Source: Ktedonobacter sp. SOSP1-85 (lineage in GTDB: Bacteria > Chloroflexota > Ktedonobacteria > Ktedonobacterales > Ktedonobacteraceae). Taken from it: DNA of 64,000 bases. The notes below the pieces were generated by a model that worked only from the letters and a program-made list of their open reading frames with translations, was not told where the DNA came from and searched no databases. Of the stretch, positions 41,754 to 51,589 are shown piece after piece. Numbering within the stretch: position 1 is the stretch's first letter; each line of letters opens with the position of its first letter. Where the stretch lies: assembly GCF_016587415.1 (NCBI RefSeq), contig NZ_BNJI01000001.1, forward strand, positions 3,015,501 to 3,079,500. Direction: 5' to 3'. The translations under genes and the position numbers were made by a program.

Positions 41754-42257
41754 ATGTCAGATAGATCGAACCAGGGCCAGGGCGGCGAGGAGCAGTTGCC
41801 ACCTCTGGACCCAAACTTTCGTCCCCTTACGCGCACCGAGCGGCGCAACCTATGGCTCAAAGAGTATGGCGAACAGGATATCGCGCTCCAATTCTGGGTG
41901 AAACTTGCAGAGCAGACAGACCAGGAGTTTCCCGTGATGTTTCAGATGCATGGGCAGCTCGTCTTTGGACAGATGATCAGCACGCTCGCTTATGCCCGCT
42001 TCCATGTCGAGCTTTATGAGGGGATGTATCGCCAGGAAGATCCCGATACTGCAGACTTCCTGCGTGAGTTCTACACCAACCTGGTTCCACCCGCCGACCA
42101 GCCTGAGATCGGACCGGCAGGACTGCCCGTGCTCTATGAGTATGTACACCTGCGCGATATCACCATCATCAGCGGGGGCCATAAGACTAAGCTACCATAC
42201 TGGCGTGGGCGCGTCAGCGCCGTTGAAGCCTTCGTTCTGGGCGCCACCACCGAATAA
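41754..42257 (+). CDS. Hypothetical protein
   Basis: 167 residues, start ATG 41754 with GGAGG 12 nt upstream. Soluble: Gly/Gln-rich N-terminal 25 residues, then a mixed alpha/beta domain with a C-terminal WRGRVSAVEAFVLG. No motif I can name. Monocistronic, between two hairpins. Confidence 0.6.
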   Translation: MSDRSNQGQGGEEQLPPLDPNFRPLTRTERRNLWLKEYGEQDIALQFWVKLAEQTDQEFPVMFQMHGQLVFGQMISTLAYARFHVELYEGMYRQEDPDTADFLREFYTNLVPPADQPEIGPAGLPVLYEYVHLRDITIISGGHKTKLPYWRGRVSAVEAFVLGATTE

Positions 42258-42263
42258 CAAGAT

Positions 42264-42298
42264 TGTGTGATTTGCGGGCATTGCCCGCAAATCACACA
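42264..42298. terminator. Hairpin between the hypothetical gene and the L,D-transpeptidase gene
   Basis: TGTGTGATTTGCGGGCA (42264-42280) pairs with 42282-42298; convergent genes end on each side. Confidence 0.75.
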
Positions 42299-42306
42299 CA
42301 AACCCA

Positions 42307-42825
42307 TTATTCAATCTGTACAGTTGTTCCCACGGGTGCCCAGTTGTAAAGCCATTTCGCGGAATCCAGATTCATGCTTACGCAGCCATGTGAACCCTGA
42401 TTATCATCGGTCGTGCCGGGGCCAAAGGCGGAGCGCCAGGTCGCGTCATGTAAGAAGTAGCCACCTTCCTTGAACGCGAGGGCGTAGTTAATATAGGTTG
42501 GAGCGTAGTAGTATTGTGAGTTCTTTGGCCAGGGGGAATGGAACCAGGTTGGGCTGAGCTTTTGTATCACATGAAAGGTACCGGTTGGGGTCGGAAGTTG
42601 GCTTCGACCCGTCGTTACCAGCGTATCAAAGACCTCTTTATCGCCCTCGTAAGCAGTCAACTCCTGTTGTGAGATGCTTACGACGATGCGCTTACCTTGC
42701 GTGGTCTGGTCAGTATAGCCCTGGGCATAAACACGGTGTAGCGCCTGGGGTGCGAGTATGAGACTGAGCAGACAGAATAAAGCAAGTCCCCCTAGTAAAA
42801 GGGAACGTTGAAAGCTTGTTTGCAT
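42307..42825 (-). CDS. Secreted L,D-transpeptidase (YkuD family)
   Basis: 172 residues. Signal peptide: RSLLLGGLALFCLLSLILAPQ with a likely cleavage after VYAQ. The YkuD domain has the catalytic motif HGCVSM (with S-H-G-C-V-S-M-N) and upstream conserved LHDATW. It would form 3-3 cross-links or attach proteins in peptidoglycan outside the membrane. ATG 42825 with GGGAGA 7 nt upstream. Confidence 0.93.
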   Translation of the reverse strand: MQTSFQRSLLLGGLALFCLLSLILAPQALHRVYAQGYTDQTTQGKRIVVSISQQELTAYEGDKEVFDTLVTTGRSQLPTPTGTFHVIQKLSPTWFHSPWPKNSQYYYAPTYINYALAFKEGGYFLHDATWRSAFGPGTTDDNQGSHGCVSMNLDSAKWLYNWAPVGTTVQIE

Positions 42826-42861
42826 AATATTATCTCCCTTTCCCATTGTGAAAGCAAATCT

Positions 42862-42870
42862 TTATCCACA
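42862..42870 (+). promoter_or_regulatory. Isolated DnaA box
   Basis: Exact TTATCCACA upstream of the L,D-transpeptidase gene; function unproven. Confidence 0.35.
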
Positions 42871-43148
42871 CATCCACTTCGTGCACAGCGATCAGCGCTA
42901 TGCAACCCACCACTCCATTGCAACAAGGGACAGGCTCATCTCTCAACGCGGATGACCTTCTCAGACTATTTTGCACAGGTAAACCAATCTCAACAACAGA
43001 GATGGTCCTGGTCATCGGTAGCCATACAGTGCGCACCTTCAGATTCATAGCCTCTGGTGCGCACGAGGTCAGTTCCTACACACCTTGCCACTACCCTTGC
43101 TTGCTCTCACCTCCATGACCTGCTGGTCGGGAGATGTAGAGGAGATTA

Positions 43149-43790
43149 TTAGAACAGAGATAACTGCTGAGGTGGTTCCTCATTTTTCTTGGGTGCTACG
43201 ACAACTTTGGGAGCCGCCGCGGCCATGCGTTCCGCCTCCGCCATCACCAGGGGAATCTTCTTGAAATCTTCACGAATCACGTCTTTCAGGCTGGCCTGGT
43301 GCAGACCTGCTGCCGGGTGATACATGGCAATACAGATATACCCTGCATCCTTTTTGCGCGCCCGTCCATGAATAACACTGATCTTCTCATTGCCAAAGAA
43401 CTTGGCCATTGAGAAACGTCCGAGAGTCACGATGACCCGCGGTTTCAGCGCCTCAATCTGGCGATCTAAATAATTATTACAGGCCGCAATCTCATCGGGT
43501 TGGGGATCGCGATTCTGCGGAGGGCGACATTTCACGACATTGGTAATAAAAACATCGGAGCGTTTGAGATTTATGCTTGCCAGGAGTTCATCGAGGAATT
43601 GTCCCGCGGGACCCACGAATGGACGTCCTTGCTGGTCTTCGTGGTAACCAGGACCTTCACCAATAAAAAGGATCTTAGCACTTGTGCTACCTTCGCCTGG
43701 TACAGCCCTCGTTCTACCCTTACAGAGATTACATTTCGAACAGGTAGAAACCTCTACGGCTACCTCTCTCAGTATCTCCTCTGACGACAT
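43149..43790 (-). CDS. Uracil-DNA glycosylase, family 4, with [4Fe-4S] cluster and clamp motif
   Basis: 213 residues. Family 4 UDG: cluster Cys in CSKCNLC and later Cys residues in VVKCRPPQNRDP and DEIAACNNYLD, active-site motif GEGPGYHEDQQGRPFVGPAGQFLD, and the late HP motif (AMYHPAAGLH). It excises uracil from DNA. The C-terminus ends QQLSLF, which matches the QL(S/D)LF pentapeptide that binds the DnaN sliding clamp. The start of the frame is ATG 43790. Confidence 0.94.
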   Translation of the reverse strand: MSSEEILREVAVEVSTCSKCNLCKGRTRAVPGEGSTSAKILFIGEGPGYHEDQQGRPFVGPAGQFLDELLASINLKRSDVFITNVVKCRPPQNRDPQPDEIAACNNYLDRQIEALKPRVIVTLGRFSMAKFFGNEKISVIHGRARKKDAGYICIAMYHPAAGLHQASLKDVIREDFKKIPLVMAEAERMAAAAPKVVVAPKKNEEPPQQLSLF

Positions 43791-43846
43791 GGCATATTAC
43801 CCCTTTTTTAATCGTTACTAGCGTTGAGGTCCTAAGATGTCTCTAT

Positions 43847-43875
43847 ATTGTACAGATCTTTTGTGTATTACACAA
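43847..43875 (-). promoter_or_regulatory. UDG promoter with palindromic operator over the -35
   Basis: Minus strand -35 TTGTGT (43870-43875), 17-bp spacer, -10 TACAAT (43847-43852). The perfect palindrome TTGTGTATTACACAA (43861-43875) covers the -35, a position where a repressor could act. Confidence 0.55.
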
Positions 43876-43912
43876 CTATATTGTGCATAATAGGGTCAAG
43901 AACCAAGTTAAG

Positions 43913-43947
43913 AACACTATAGGCGACACGAGGTCGCCTATAGTGTT
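43913..43947. terminator. Terminator downstream of pnp
   Basis: AACACTATAGGCGAC (43913-43927) pairs with 43933-43947, loop ACGAG; TTCTT follows on the minus strand. Confidence 0.7.
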
Positions 43948-43964
43948 GCTGCTTATTTGAGGTT

Positions 43965-46406
43965 TTACCAGCGGCGATCCGTCGAACGCGGACCAAAGCC
44001 ACCGTTATCGCGGCGTGGTGGACCACCTGGGCCGCTTGGGCGACTGCCGCCAGGGCCACCCATGGGACGGCGCTGGCCAAAGCCACGATCTCCGCCGCCA
44101 CCGCCACCGCTGTAGCCACCACGGTCTCGATCTCCATAGCCGCGACCACCGCCACCGCCGTAGCCACCACGGTCTCGATCTCCATAGCCGCCACCCATGC
44201 GACCGCCAGAAGGCGGGCCTTCACGACGATCTCCATAGCCACCACGGCTCATGCCACCGCGACCTGGGCCACCGCGACCACCGCGCTCACTCTCAATCTC
44301 GGCCTGACTGGGCATCTCGCCACTCAGGGCCGCGCGACGCGAGAGGTTGACGCGTCCCTGACCATCGACCTCGATTACCATGACGGTAATCTCATCGCCG
44401 AGTGAAACGACATCTTCAGGGCGCATCACCTGGTAGTCAGCAAGCTGCGATGTGCGGACCAGGCCCTCTTTCCCGGGCAGGATCTCGACGAAGCAACCAA
44501 AGTCGACCAGGCGGCGAACCGTACCGGTATAGATGCGACCAACCTCGACCTCTTCGGTCAGGGCGCGAACCGCATCCATCGCACGCTGCATCGCCTCACC
44601 AGAGGTGGCAGCAATGTTGACGGTCCCATCGTCCTCGATATCGATCTTGGCGCCACTCTCATCCTGGATCTTACGAATCATCTTGCCGCCCGGCCCGATG
44701 ACTGCACCAATCTTATCAGAATTAATCTTAATACTCTGAATACGCGGTGCATAGATCGAGAGCTCCTCGCGTGGAGCGTCGATTGCGTCCAGCATCTTCT
44801 CCATGATGAACATACGGCCTTCATGTGCCTGTTCAAGCGCCTTGGCCATCACATCATAGGTGATACCTTTGACCTTGATATCCATCTGAAGGGCGGTCAC
44901 ACCATCGGCGGTACCCGCGACCTTAAAGTCCATATCGCCCAGAGCATCCTCGATGCCCTGAATATCGCTGAGGACGGCCCACTTGCCTTCGCGCTCACCC
45001 TCACCAGTAATCAGCCCCATGGCCACGCCAGCCACAGGCGCGTGAATGGGAACACCCGCTTCCATCAAGGCAAGGGTTGTACCACATACCGAACCCATCG
45101 AGGTTGAGCCATTGGAGGAGAGAATATCCGAGACCGCGCGAATGGTATAGGGGAACTCTTCCTGTGTTGGAATGACAGGCGAGACCGCGCGCTCAGCCAG
45201 GGCACCATGGCCAATCTCACGACGACCAGGGCCACGGAGCGGCTTGCTCTCACCAGTGGAATAAGGCGGGAAGTTGTAGTGGTGCATGAAGCGCTTATTA
45301 TCATTGGTCCCCAGTCCATCGAGCACCTGCTCTTCTCCGGGTGAGCCAAGTGTTATCACGCTGAGCACCTGCGTCTGACCGCGGGTGAAGAGCGCCGAGC
45401 CATGCGTGCGGGGCAGGAGACCAACCTCGCAGGTAATGTTACGGATGGTCTTGGTATCGCGACCATCGGGACGTATACCTGAATCCAGAATGGTATTGCG
45501 AACGTAGGCCTTCAGCTCCTTCTCATAGAAGCCGATGATCTCCTTCAGGCGATCAGGATACTGCGTTCCCAGCTCGGTCACCAGATCGTCCTGCACCTGG
45601 CTGAGCGAGGCTGAGCGAACCGTTTTATCGGGATTGCTGACCGCGGCCTCGAAGCGTGGGCGAACGAACTCCGCCACCTTGCCCTGAAGCTCAGCATCGG
45701 GCACGGGGGCCGCGAAGGTGCGCTTGGGCTTCCCACAGACCTGGACCAGCTTCTCCTGCATCTTCACCAGATCTTGCAGGGCCTCGTGACCAACACGCAG
45801 AGCCTCCAGCATCATATCTTCGGGCAGTTCTTTGGCGCCGGCCTCAACCATCATAATCGCGTCAGCGGTACCGGCAATTGCCAGGTCAAGCTTGCTGCGC
45901 GACATCGCGGAAGCCGGGGGATTGATCACAAACTGGTCATCGACGTAGCCGACGCGTACGGCCCCAACCGGGCCAGCGAAGGGGACATCCGAGATGGAGA
46001 GAGCGGCAGAAGCGCCAACAATACCCATAATATCGGGGTCATTTTCCTGGTCGACGGAGAGGACGGTAATCACGATCTGGACGTCGTTGCGATAACCTTT
46101 GGGGAAGAGAGGGCGAAGAGGGCGATCAGTAAGGCGGCTGGCGAGAATAGCATGCTCAGTCGCGCGACCTTCACGCTTGATAAAGCCACCGGGAATTTTA
46201 CCAGCAGCATACATGCGTTCTTCAACATCTACAGTTAACGGGAAAAAGTCAATGCCTTCACGGGGTTCATCGCTGCCAACCGCGGTTGCCAGGATCACGG
46301 TGTCGCCGTATCGCACAAGTACAGCGCCACTACTCTGTTCCGCTACGCGACCGGTCTCTATACTCATGACGCGGCCACCGATAACGGCTTCTTGACGGTG
46401 AATCAT
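43965..46406 (-). CDS. pnp: Polyribonucleotide nucleotidyltransferase (PNPase) with RGG-rich tail
   Basis: 813 residues, about 100 longer than usual. Two RNase PH domains (start [16 protein letters not shown]; second with [23 protein letters not shown] and MEAGVPI), then KH and S1 domains (S1 begins [20 protein letters not shown]), and a ~109-residue tail of Arg/Gly/Tyr, with GYGDRDRGG repeated. RNA 3'-end degradation with phosphate. RGG tails bind RNA and can drive condensates; this is inferred. GGAGG just before the ATG. Downstream of rpsO, the classical pairing, with a long spacer. Confidence 0.97.
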   Translation of the reverse strand: MIHRQEAVIGGRVMSIETGRVAEQSSGAVLVRYGDTVILATAVGSDEPREGIDFFPLTVDVEERMYAAGKIPGGFIKREGRATEHAILASRLTDRPLRPLFPKGYRNDVQIVITVLSVDQENDPDIMGIVGASAALSISDVPFAGPVGAVRVGYVDDQFVINPPASAMSRSKLDLAIAGTADAIMMVEAGAKELPEDMMLEALRVGHEALQDLVKMQEKLVQVCGKPKRTFAAPVPDAELQGKVAEFVRPRFEAAVSNPDKTVRSASLSQVQDDLVTELGTQYPDRLKEIIGFYEKELKAYVRNTILDSGIRPDGRDTKTIRNITCEVGLLPRTHGSALFTRGQTQVLSVITLGSPGEEQVLDGLGTNDNKRFMHHYNFPPYSTGESKPLRGPGRREIGHGALAERAVSPVIPTQEEFPYTIRAVSDILSSNGSTSMGSVCGTTLALMEAGVPIHAPVAGVAMGLITGEGEREGKWAVLSDIQGIEDALGDMDFKVAGTADGVTALQMDIKVKGITYDVMAKALEQAHEGRMFIMEKMLDAIDAPREELSIYAPRIQSIKINSDKIGAVIGPGGKMIRKIQDESGAKIDIEDDGTVNIAATSGEAMQRAMDAVRALTEEVEVGRIYTGTVRRLVDFGCFVEILPGKEGLVRTSQLADYQVMRPEDVVSLGDEITVMVIEVDGQGRVNLSRRAALSGEMPSQAEIESERGGRGGPGRGGMSRGGYGDRREGPPSGGRMGGGYGDRDRGGYGGGGGRGYGDRDRGGYSGGGGGGDRGFGQRRPMGGPGGSRPSGPGGPPRRDNGGFGPRSTDRRW

Positions 46407-46932
46407 ATTTCCTCCGACTAATGCACCCTAATACCTAAAACGCGAAAGTGTGTTAAAGCTCCTCAGGAGGGGTCTGAAGTCTTGCCGGCCCATCTCTCGT
46501 TATAACCTGGGTGCGGATCACTGCTCTTTGAAATGTCCTTTTTTTCGCAAACATAGCTGCAACTGGCTTCAAAACATCGTCTTCGCTCTAGCAGTGCGTT
46601 GCGTGCTGATTTATTACTTGCTGTGTGGAGAATAAAACCCTCTTCTGCCTATCGTCTTCGCTCGTTCCTTCGTCTCTAGCTTCCTTCGTAAACACCAATG
46701 ACACACGAACAACCTTGAGGAGCAATACTTAGTAATACTTGCGACCTCGCAAACACAACCGGGAGCTTTTTATAAGATGCCTGCTTATCCAGTGGAAATA
46801 GCAACATCTGTGGGACACTCCCTATCCCTGTGAACTCTTGGAAAAGGTGCAGCGGTCGGGCGAACGCAAAGGCGTACGCCAGGATTGCGCCGACCGCATT
46901 AATTGCAGCCCAACGGCTTTCGCGATACCGTT
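46407..46932. other. rpsO-pnp spacer / pnp leader
   Basis: No gene. GCGGTCGG (46852-46859) pairs with 46890-46897 just after rpsO and may be its terminator or the site of RNase processing. 46410-46830 is featureless to me. Confidence 0.5.
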
Positions 46933-47202
46933 TTAGCGGCGTAGGCCCAATTTTTGGATCAGGGCGCGATAGCGCTCTGGACTTTTCTTGCTCAGATATG
47001 CAAGCAGACGCCGACGCTGACCAACCATAATTCTCAGGCCGCGGCGTGAATGGACATCATGCTTATGCACCTTGAGATGCTCAGTCAAGCTCAGAATGCG
47101 GGAAGTCAGGATAGTTACCTGAACTTCGGGCGAACCAGTATCGGTCTCATGGACGCGGGAATCAGCAATAATTTGTGATTTCTCTTCAACTGTCAAAGCC
47201 AC
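46933..47202 (-). CDS. rpsO: 30S ribosomal protein S15
   Basis: 89 residues, normal length. S15 motifs: [36 protein letters not shown] and the C-terminal [26 protein letters not shown]. Binds 16S rRNA helices 20-22. Followed by pnp on the same strand. Confidence 0.98.
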   Translation of the reverse strand: MALTVEEKSQIIADSRVHETDTGSPEVQVTILTSRILSLTEHLKVHKHDVHSRRGLRIMVGQRRRLLAYLSKKSPERYRALIQKLGLRR

Positions 47203-47559
47203 GCTTCTAACTCACCTCCTACTAGGAAAAGTTGGGAAAGACGTAAGATCTTTCAGCATTATAACATGGATCACCGGAGGGCGCAACGAAAGGCGTCCCC
47301 CAGATCAGCTTTTGGGTTGTGTCGTTGTTGTTCGTGTTGTGTATAGGTGTATTGTATCGAAAGCTGTTCAGGAAGATCGTGTGTAGACATACAAGCTAGA
47401 GGGTTTTCCAGCAAGATGGGGCCAGAACCTCCCTACCGGGAGGGTGGGGAAGATTAAGAGCACGCCTTCAAAGTCGGAGAGGAGACAGGGAAACGTAGAA
47501 GCTTCCCTGTCTCGCTTCGGTATCGAAGGGGACAGTCACTTAAGTTACTTACTTAAAAG
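47203..47559. other. Spacer between the rplL and rpsO transcripts
   Basis: Contains CCTCCC/GGGAGG near 47431, and a hairpin with arms GAGACAGGGAA (47482-47492) and 47503-47513 that probably terminates the rplL transcript. No gene. Confidence 0.5.
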
Positions 47560-47937
47560 CTACTTAATGGTGACTTTCGCGCCAACCTCGGCAAGCTTCG
47601 CGGCGATGCGCTCGGCCTCTTCCTTGGAGACAGCCTCTTTAACGGGCTTAGGAGCCTCGTCGACGACAGCCTTCGCCTCTTTGAGACCCAGGCCTGTCAG
47701 TTCGCGAACAACCTTAATGACGTTGATCTTGTTGGCGCCAACCTCGGTCAGGACGGCGTCGAACTCGGTCTTCTCTTCAATAACAGGAGCAGCGGTGGCC
47801 TCGGTAGGAGCAGCGGCAACAGCCACGGCGGCGGGAGCAGCGCTGACGCCCCACTTATCCTGAAGGGTCTTGCTCAGCTCGACGAGCTCAAGGACATTCA
47901 ACTTTTCGATATCAGCAATGATTGTCTCAACGGACAT
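47560..47937 (-). CDS. rplL: 50S ribosomal protein L7/L12
   Basis: 125 residues, normal length. N-terminal dimerisation domain, Ala/Val-rich hinge, and C-terminal domain with [31 protein letters not shown], which recruits translation factors. Cotranscribed with rplJ, 48 nt upstream. Confidence 0.98.
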   Translation of the reverse strand: MSVETIIADIEKLNVLELVELSKTLQDKWGVSAAPAAVAVAAAPTEATAAPVIEEKTEFDAVLTEVGANKINVIKVVRELTGLGLKEAKAVVDEAPKPVKEAVSKEEAERIAAKLAEVGAKVTIK

Positions 47938-47985
47938 GATCGTTCCTCCTAGATATGCACATAGATATGCATTGAATACACAGTT

Positions 47986-48522
47986 TTATTCGGCGGAAGC
48001 TCCACCGAGTTGATCAGCACGACCCTGTAGGACATAGCACAGTTCGCGCATGGGAGCGCTAATTAAGCCATACACATTGGACAGCGGACCCTGAATAGTG
48101 CCCACTACCTCAGCCTTGGTCTGGTTTTTGCCACCCCTGATCTTGCCGATGCCTTCAACTTGCTCGGAAGACAGCGTGCGGCCACCCAGGATGCCAGACT
48201 TAAGGACGACAACCTTGGAGTTGCCGGTATAATCAACGACGGCCTTAGCGGCTGCTACCTCGTCGTCGAAACCGAAAGCGACGGCGGTCTGACCATTGAA
48301 GATGCTCGTGTCGAGCTCATTCATGTTGTTGCGCTCGCTCGCGATACGCAGCAGGGTATTCTTCGCGATCTGGAACTCGACATTGGCGGCGCGCATCTTT
48401 TTGCGCAGGTCGTTCATGTCTTTGACCGAGAGACCCTGAGTTTGAACCAGGATAGCAATCGTCGCCCGACCCAGCTTATCGGTTAAATCCTCGATCATCT
48501 GAGCCTTTGCTTGCGTTGGCAT
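47986..48522 (-). CDS. rplJ: 50S ribosomal protein L10
   Basis: 178 residues. Core KAQMIEDLTDKLGRATIAILVQTQGLSVKDMNDLRKKMRAANVEFQIAKNTLLRIA and the terminal helix that binds L7/L12 dimers. Expression is probably controlled by the leader at 48660-48862. Confidence 0.97.
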   Translation of the reverse strand: MPTQAKAQMIEDLTDKLGRATIAILVQTQGLSVKDMNDLRKKMRAANVEFQIAKNTLLRIASERNNMNELDTSIFNGQTAVAFGFDDEVAAAKAVVDYTGNSKVVVLKSGILGGRTLSSEQVEGIGKIRGGKNQTKAEVVGTIQGPLSNVYGLISAPMRELCYVLQGRADQLGGASAE

Positions 48523-48862
48523 GTTGCTCTCCCTCCTTTCCTAAAAAATGTTTACTTCTTATGCGAAAACCAACGCCACTGTCGCGGCTAGCGCTGACGC
48601 GCTCAGGTTTTCGATAGGTAGTTTATCTTTTAAACGCCTTGCGAGATATTCGCGCGAGGCATGAAAAAAGCCTTCGGGATGCAACCGAAGGCTTGAGGAG
48701 AGCCGCGTATTTCTCGGCATGAGATTCAGGCGCACACGTAGCGAGTACGCATGGAGAATCTTCATGGAGACGCGCAATCCTCGGCAAGCCGATGCCAGGA
48801 GCATCATTTCAACACAGCATGTGTGCTTGCGGTCTTCGGTTGCGAAGTGTCTTTTTTGTCTG
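48523..48862 (-). promoter_or_regulatory. L10-type leader with intrinsic attenuator and a 50-bp hairpin repeat
   Basis: Between rplA and rplJ. On the minus strand AGCCTTCGG/CCGAAGGCT (48669-48693) is followed by TTTTTC: a textbook intrinsic terminator. The stretch before it (48700-48862) is structured, including the CTTCG/CGAAG hairpin at 48841, and is where an L10(L12)4-binding leader is expected. Downstream lies the repeat at 48564-48613. Binding is inferred from position, not shown. Confidence 0.6.
48564..48613 (-). repeat. 50-bp hairpin repeat, copy A
   Basis: CGAAAACC...GGTTTTCG stem around a GC-rich core; 46 of 50 bases match copy B at 50161-50210. Lies 42 nt ahead of rplJ. Confidence 0.75.
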
Positions 48863-49573
48863 TTAAGGTTTGAGCGCCAGGGCGGTCGGGATGTCCAGGC
48901 GAATGCTGGGCGACATCGTCGACGTAAGCACTACGCTCTTCACATAGGTGCCTTTCGCGCCAGATGGGCGGGCACGTACGACCGCGTCAATCACCGATGT
49001 AATGTTCGACATCAGCGCATCTTCGCTGAACGACAGCTTACCAGCAGGGATGTGCAGGAGCGCGGTCTTGTCGACTTTGAACTCTACGCGGCCAGCTTTG
49101 ACTTCGCGGATCGTCTTAGCGAGGTCAAAAGTGATTGTACCAGCTTTTGGGCTAGGCATCAAGCCACGGGGACCAAGTTTCTTACCGAGACGGCCAACTT
49201 TACCCATGACATCGGGGGTAGCGATAGCGACGTCAAAGCCGAGCCAATCGCCCTCGATCTGCTTGATCAGGTCATCGAGGCCAACAAAATCCGCGCCAGC
49301 GGTCTCGGCCTCACTGACTTTTTCGCCCTGGGCGAAAACCAGCACCTTGACTTCTTTACCGGTGCCAGCGGGAAGCATCGCGACGCCGCGAACCATCTGA
49401 TCAGCGTGGCGGGGATCGACGCCAAGCTTCATATGGACCTCGACGGTTGGATCGAATTTAACGTAATTTAGTTTCTTGAGGAGTTCGACAGCTTCCTTGG
49501 GCTCGTACAGCTTCTCCGCTTCCAGGAGCTTGCTGACCTCCAAGTACTTCTTGCCATGCTTTTTGATTGCCAT
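48863..49573 (-). CDS. rplA: 50S ribosomal protein L1
   Basis: 236 residues. L1 features: GKKYLEVSKLLEAEKLYEPKEAVELLKK start, MGKVGRLGKKLGPRGLMPSPKAGT and the C-terminal SIRLDI. 83 nt downstream of rplK. Confidence 0.98.
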   Translation of the reverse strand: MAIKKHGKKYLEVSKLLEAEKLYEPKEAVELLKKLNYVKFDPTVEVHMKLGVDPRHADQMVRGVAMLPAGTGKEVKVLVFAQGEKVSEAETAGADFVGLDDLIKQIEGDWLGFDVAIATPDVMGKVGRLGKKLGPRGLMPSPKAGTITFDLAKTIREVKAGRVEFKVDKTALLHIPAGKLSFSEDALMSNITSVIDAVVRARPSGAKGTYVKSVVLTSTMSPSIRLDIPTALALKP

Positions 49574-49655
49574 ATTCTTTTAAGCCCTCCTTGAGGCTAC
49601 AACCGCAGTGACTTTCGGGCCAATGCTTAGTCTACGATGGGTAGTGAATCGTGAA

Positions 49656-50078
49656 CTAACCGATGGTGATACCCATGCTGCGGGCGGTACCTTCAATGGT
49701 GCGCTCGGCCGCCTCGACACTGTTTACGTTAAGGTCTACCATCTTCAACTCGGCGATCTCGCGGAGCTTCTCACGCGTAATCGAGCCGTTTTTGGTCTTA
49801 TTGGGAACCGCGGAACCTTTCTCGACGCCTGCTGCACTCTTCAGCAGATAGGAGACAGGCGGAGTCTTGATTACAAATGTAAACGAGCGGTCCTCGTAAA
49901 TGGTGATTTCAGCTGGGATAATCATGCCAGCCTTATCCTGGGTACGCGCGTTGTACTCCTTACAGAACATCATAATATTGACGCCGTGAGGACCGAGCGC
50001 TGTACCAATTGGGGGCGCCGGGTTTGCCTTGCCCGCCGGAATCTGTAGGCGAACGACAGCTTTAATACGCTTTGCCAT
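49656..50078 (-). CDS. rplK: 50S ribosomal protein L11
   Basis: 140 residues. The N domain [45 protein letters not shown] and the C-terminal rRNA-binding domain. GTPase-centre protein; partner of L10/L12. Confidence 0.98.
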   Translation of the reverse strand: MAKRIKAVVRLQIPAGKANPAPPIGTALGPHGVNIMMFCKEYNARTQDKAGMIIPAEITIYEDRSFTFVIKTPPVSYLLKSAAGVEKGSAVPNKTKNGSITREKLREIAELKMVDLNVNSVEAAERTIEGTARSMGITIG

Positions 50079-50160
50079 AACCTATGTCAACTCCTCAAGA
50101 ATTACCTATGAATGAACGGCCTGCTGGATTTAGCTGCCCACAAGGGGCTACCTCCTTATA

Positions 50161-50210
50161 CGAAAACCAACGCCGCTCTCGCGGCTAGCGCTAGCGCGCT
50201 CAGGTTTTCG
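50161..50210 (-). repeat. 50-bp hairpin repeat, copy B
   Basis: Same stem and core as copy A, between nusG and rplK, starting 9 nt past the nusG stop. Confidence 0.75.
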
Positions 50211-50218
50211 AGAGGCAC

Positions 50219-50809
50219 CTAAATCTTCTCGACCTGTAAAAAGTCCAAAATTACAGGCGTTTCGCGACCGAAGAAAGAGACCAGTACAGTGACCTTATTA
50301 CGATCCATATTGAGATCACTGACCGTACCGATGAAATCCGCAAAGGGTCCATCGACAACGCGAACACTCTGACCTTTGGAAAAACTGATTTTGGCCTTGG
50401 GCTTCTCAGTCTCTTTTGTGACCTGCTTCAAGATCGTTTTGACCTCATGCTCTTGCAGGGGCACAGGCTTATTACCAGAACCGACAAAGCTCGTGACGCC
50501 GGGTGTATTTCTCACCACATACCAGGCCTCGTCGCTCATGATCATTTCCACGAGCACATAGCCAGGGAAGACCTTGCGCTGCACCGTACGGCGCTGGCCC
50601 TGCTTGATTTCAACTTCTTCCTCCATGGGCACAATGACGCGGAAAATCTTTCCACGCATATCCATGGAAGCAATACGAGCTTCAAGGTGGCTACGCACCT
50701 TGTTTTCGTAGCCGGAATAAGTATGAATCGCAAACCAGGCACGCTCTTCGGTAGTAGCACCGGCATTAGTATCTGGCTGGTCATTCTCGCTGGTATGTTC
50801 AGTAAACAC
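50219..50809 (-). CDS. nusG: Transcription termination/antitermination factor NusG
   Basis: 196 residues. NGN domain from WFAIHTYSGYENKVRSHLEARI through YVVRNTPGVTSFVGSG, KOW domain with KGQSVRVVDGPFADFIGTV. An unusual ~22-residue N-terminal Asp/Thr-rich stretch precedes. GTG start with GGGGAG 4 nt upstream. Operon secE-nusG, 32 nt spacing. Confidence 0.97.
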   Translation of the reverse strand: MFTEHTSENDQPDTNAGATTEERAWFAIHTYSGYENKVRSHLEARIASMDMRGKIFRVIVPMEEEVEIKQGQRRTVQRKVFPGYVLVEMIMSDEAWYVVRNTPGVTSFVGSGNKPVPLQEHEVKTILKQVTKETEKPKAKISFSKGQSVRVVDGPFADFIGTVSDLNMDRNKVTVLVSFFGRETPVILDFLQVEKI

Positions 50810-50841
50810 GGCTCTCCCCTTCTGGTCGCCAGGTGACGAAG

Positions 50842-51225
50842 CTATTTACCGTTAATAAGCACAAAAATTTGATTCAAACCCAGGTCAACCAACCCCAGAA
50901 ACAACCCAACCGCTAAAGAAATGACGATAACAGCGATAGTCATGTTGCGAGCTTGCTCAAAGGTGGGCCATGTCACCTTGTGGCGGAGTTCGTAATAAGA
51001 GTCAACAACAAAACCACCAAAGGCAGTATTACGGAAGCGGGCCCACGTAGAATTGCCTCTCTGCTCGCGACGCGTGGTTTTGCCACGATCACGAGTAGCT
51101 ACCTTTGTTGTCACGGGTGTTTTGTTGCTCTTAACTGGCTGTTCTTTCTCCCTACCGCTCACCTTCGCCTCAGCCATCTGACTCCGGCTAGTATTTCTCT
51201 TTTTCTCGGCCATATTGTTTGCCAC
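50842..51225 (-). CDS. secE: Preprotein translocase subunit SecE
   Basis: 127 residues. One C-terminal membrane helix (MTIAVIVISLAVGLFLGLVDLGL) after the conserved SYYELRHKVTWPTFEQA amphipathic helix. The ~70-residue Lys/Arg/Thr-rich N-terminus is long for a single-helix SecE. Part of SecYEG. Confidence 0.95.
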   Translation of the reverse strand: MANNMAEKKRNTSRSQMAEAKVSGREKEQPVKSNKTPVTTKVATRDRGKTTRREQRGNSTWARFRNTAFGGFVVDSYYELRHKVTWPTFEQARNMTIAVIVISLAVGLFLGLVDLGLNQIFVLINGK

Positions 51226-51300
51226 GTTCAGCCTTTCTCGATCAGTAGCGACTGTACATGCGTGCTAGCACAGGTGCTAACCTACACATACTCTACTATC

Positions 51301-51468
51301 TTACTTGGTCTCACGGTGGGGCACATGTTCCCGGCAAGTCGTGCAGAACTTGCGCAGTTCCATACGGTCGGGATTGTTTTTCTTGTTTTTCTCGGTGGTA
51401 TAGTTGCGGCTCTTGCAGGTCGTGCAAGCCAACGTGACCACAATGCGATTTTCTTTGCCTTTAGCCAT
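51301..51468 (-). CDS. rpmG: 50S ribosomal protein L33
   Basis: 55 residues, with two CxxC pairs (TCKSR region CTTC, and CTTC near the end), so the zinc-binding C+ form. Start ATG 51468 with GGAG 6 nt upstream, stop TAA at 51301-51303. Located between tuf and secE, the common order tuf-rpmG-secE-nusG. Confidence 0.95.
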   Translation of the reverse strand: MAKGKENRIVVTLACTTCKSRNYTTEKNKKNNPDRMELRKFCTTCREHVPHRETK

Positions 51469-51589
51469 GATTTTCTCCGTTTTGTTGCCTGGCTTGCAGA
51501 GGATGCATTAAATCTGCTTTGTTTGCGAAAGAACATGGGCGCAACATGCATTGCTGCTGGAGCGCCCATGCGTTTACAACCAATTGATC

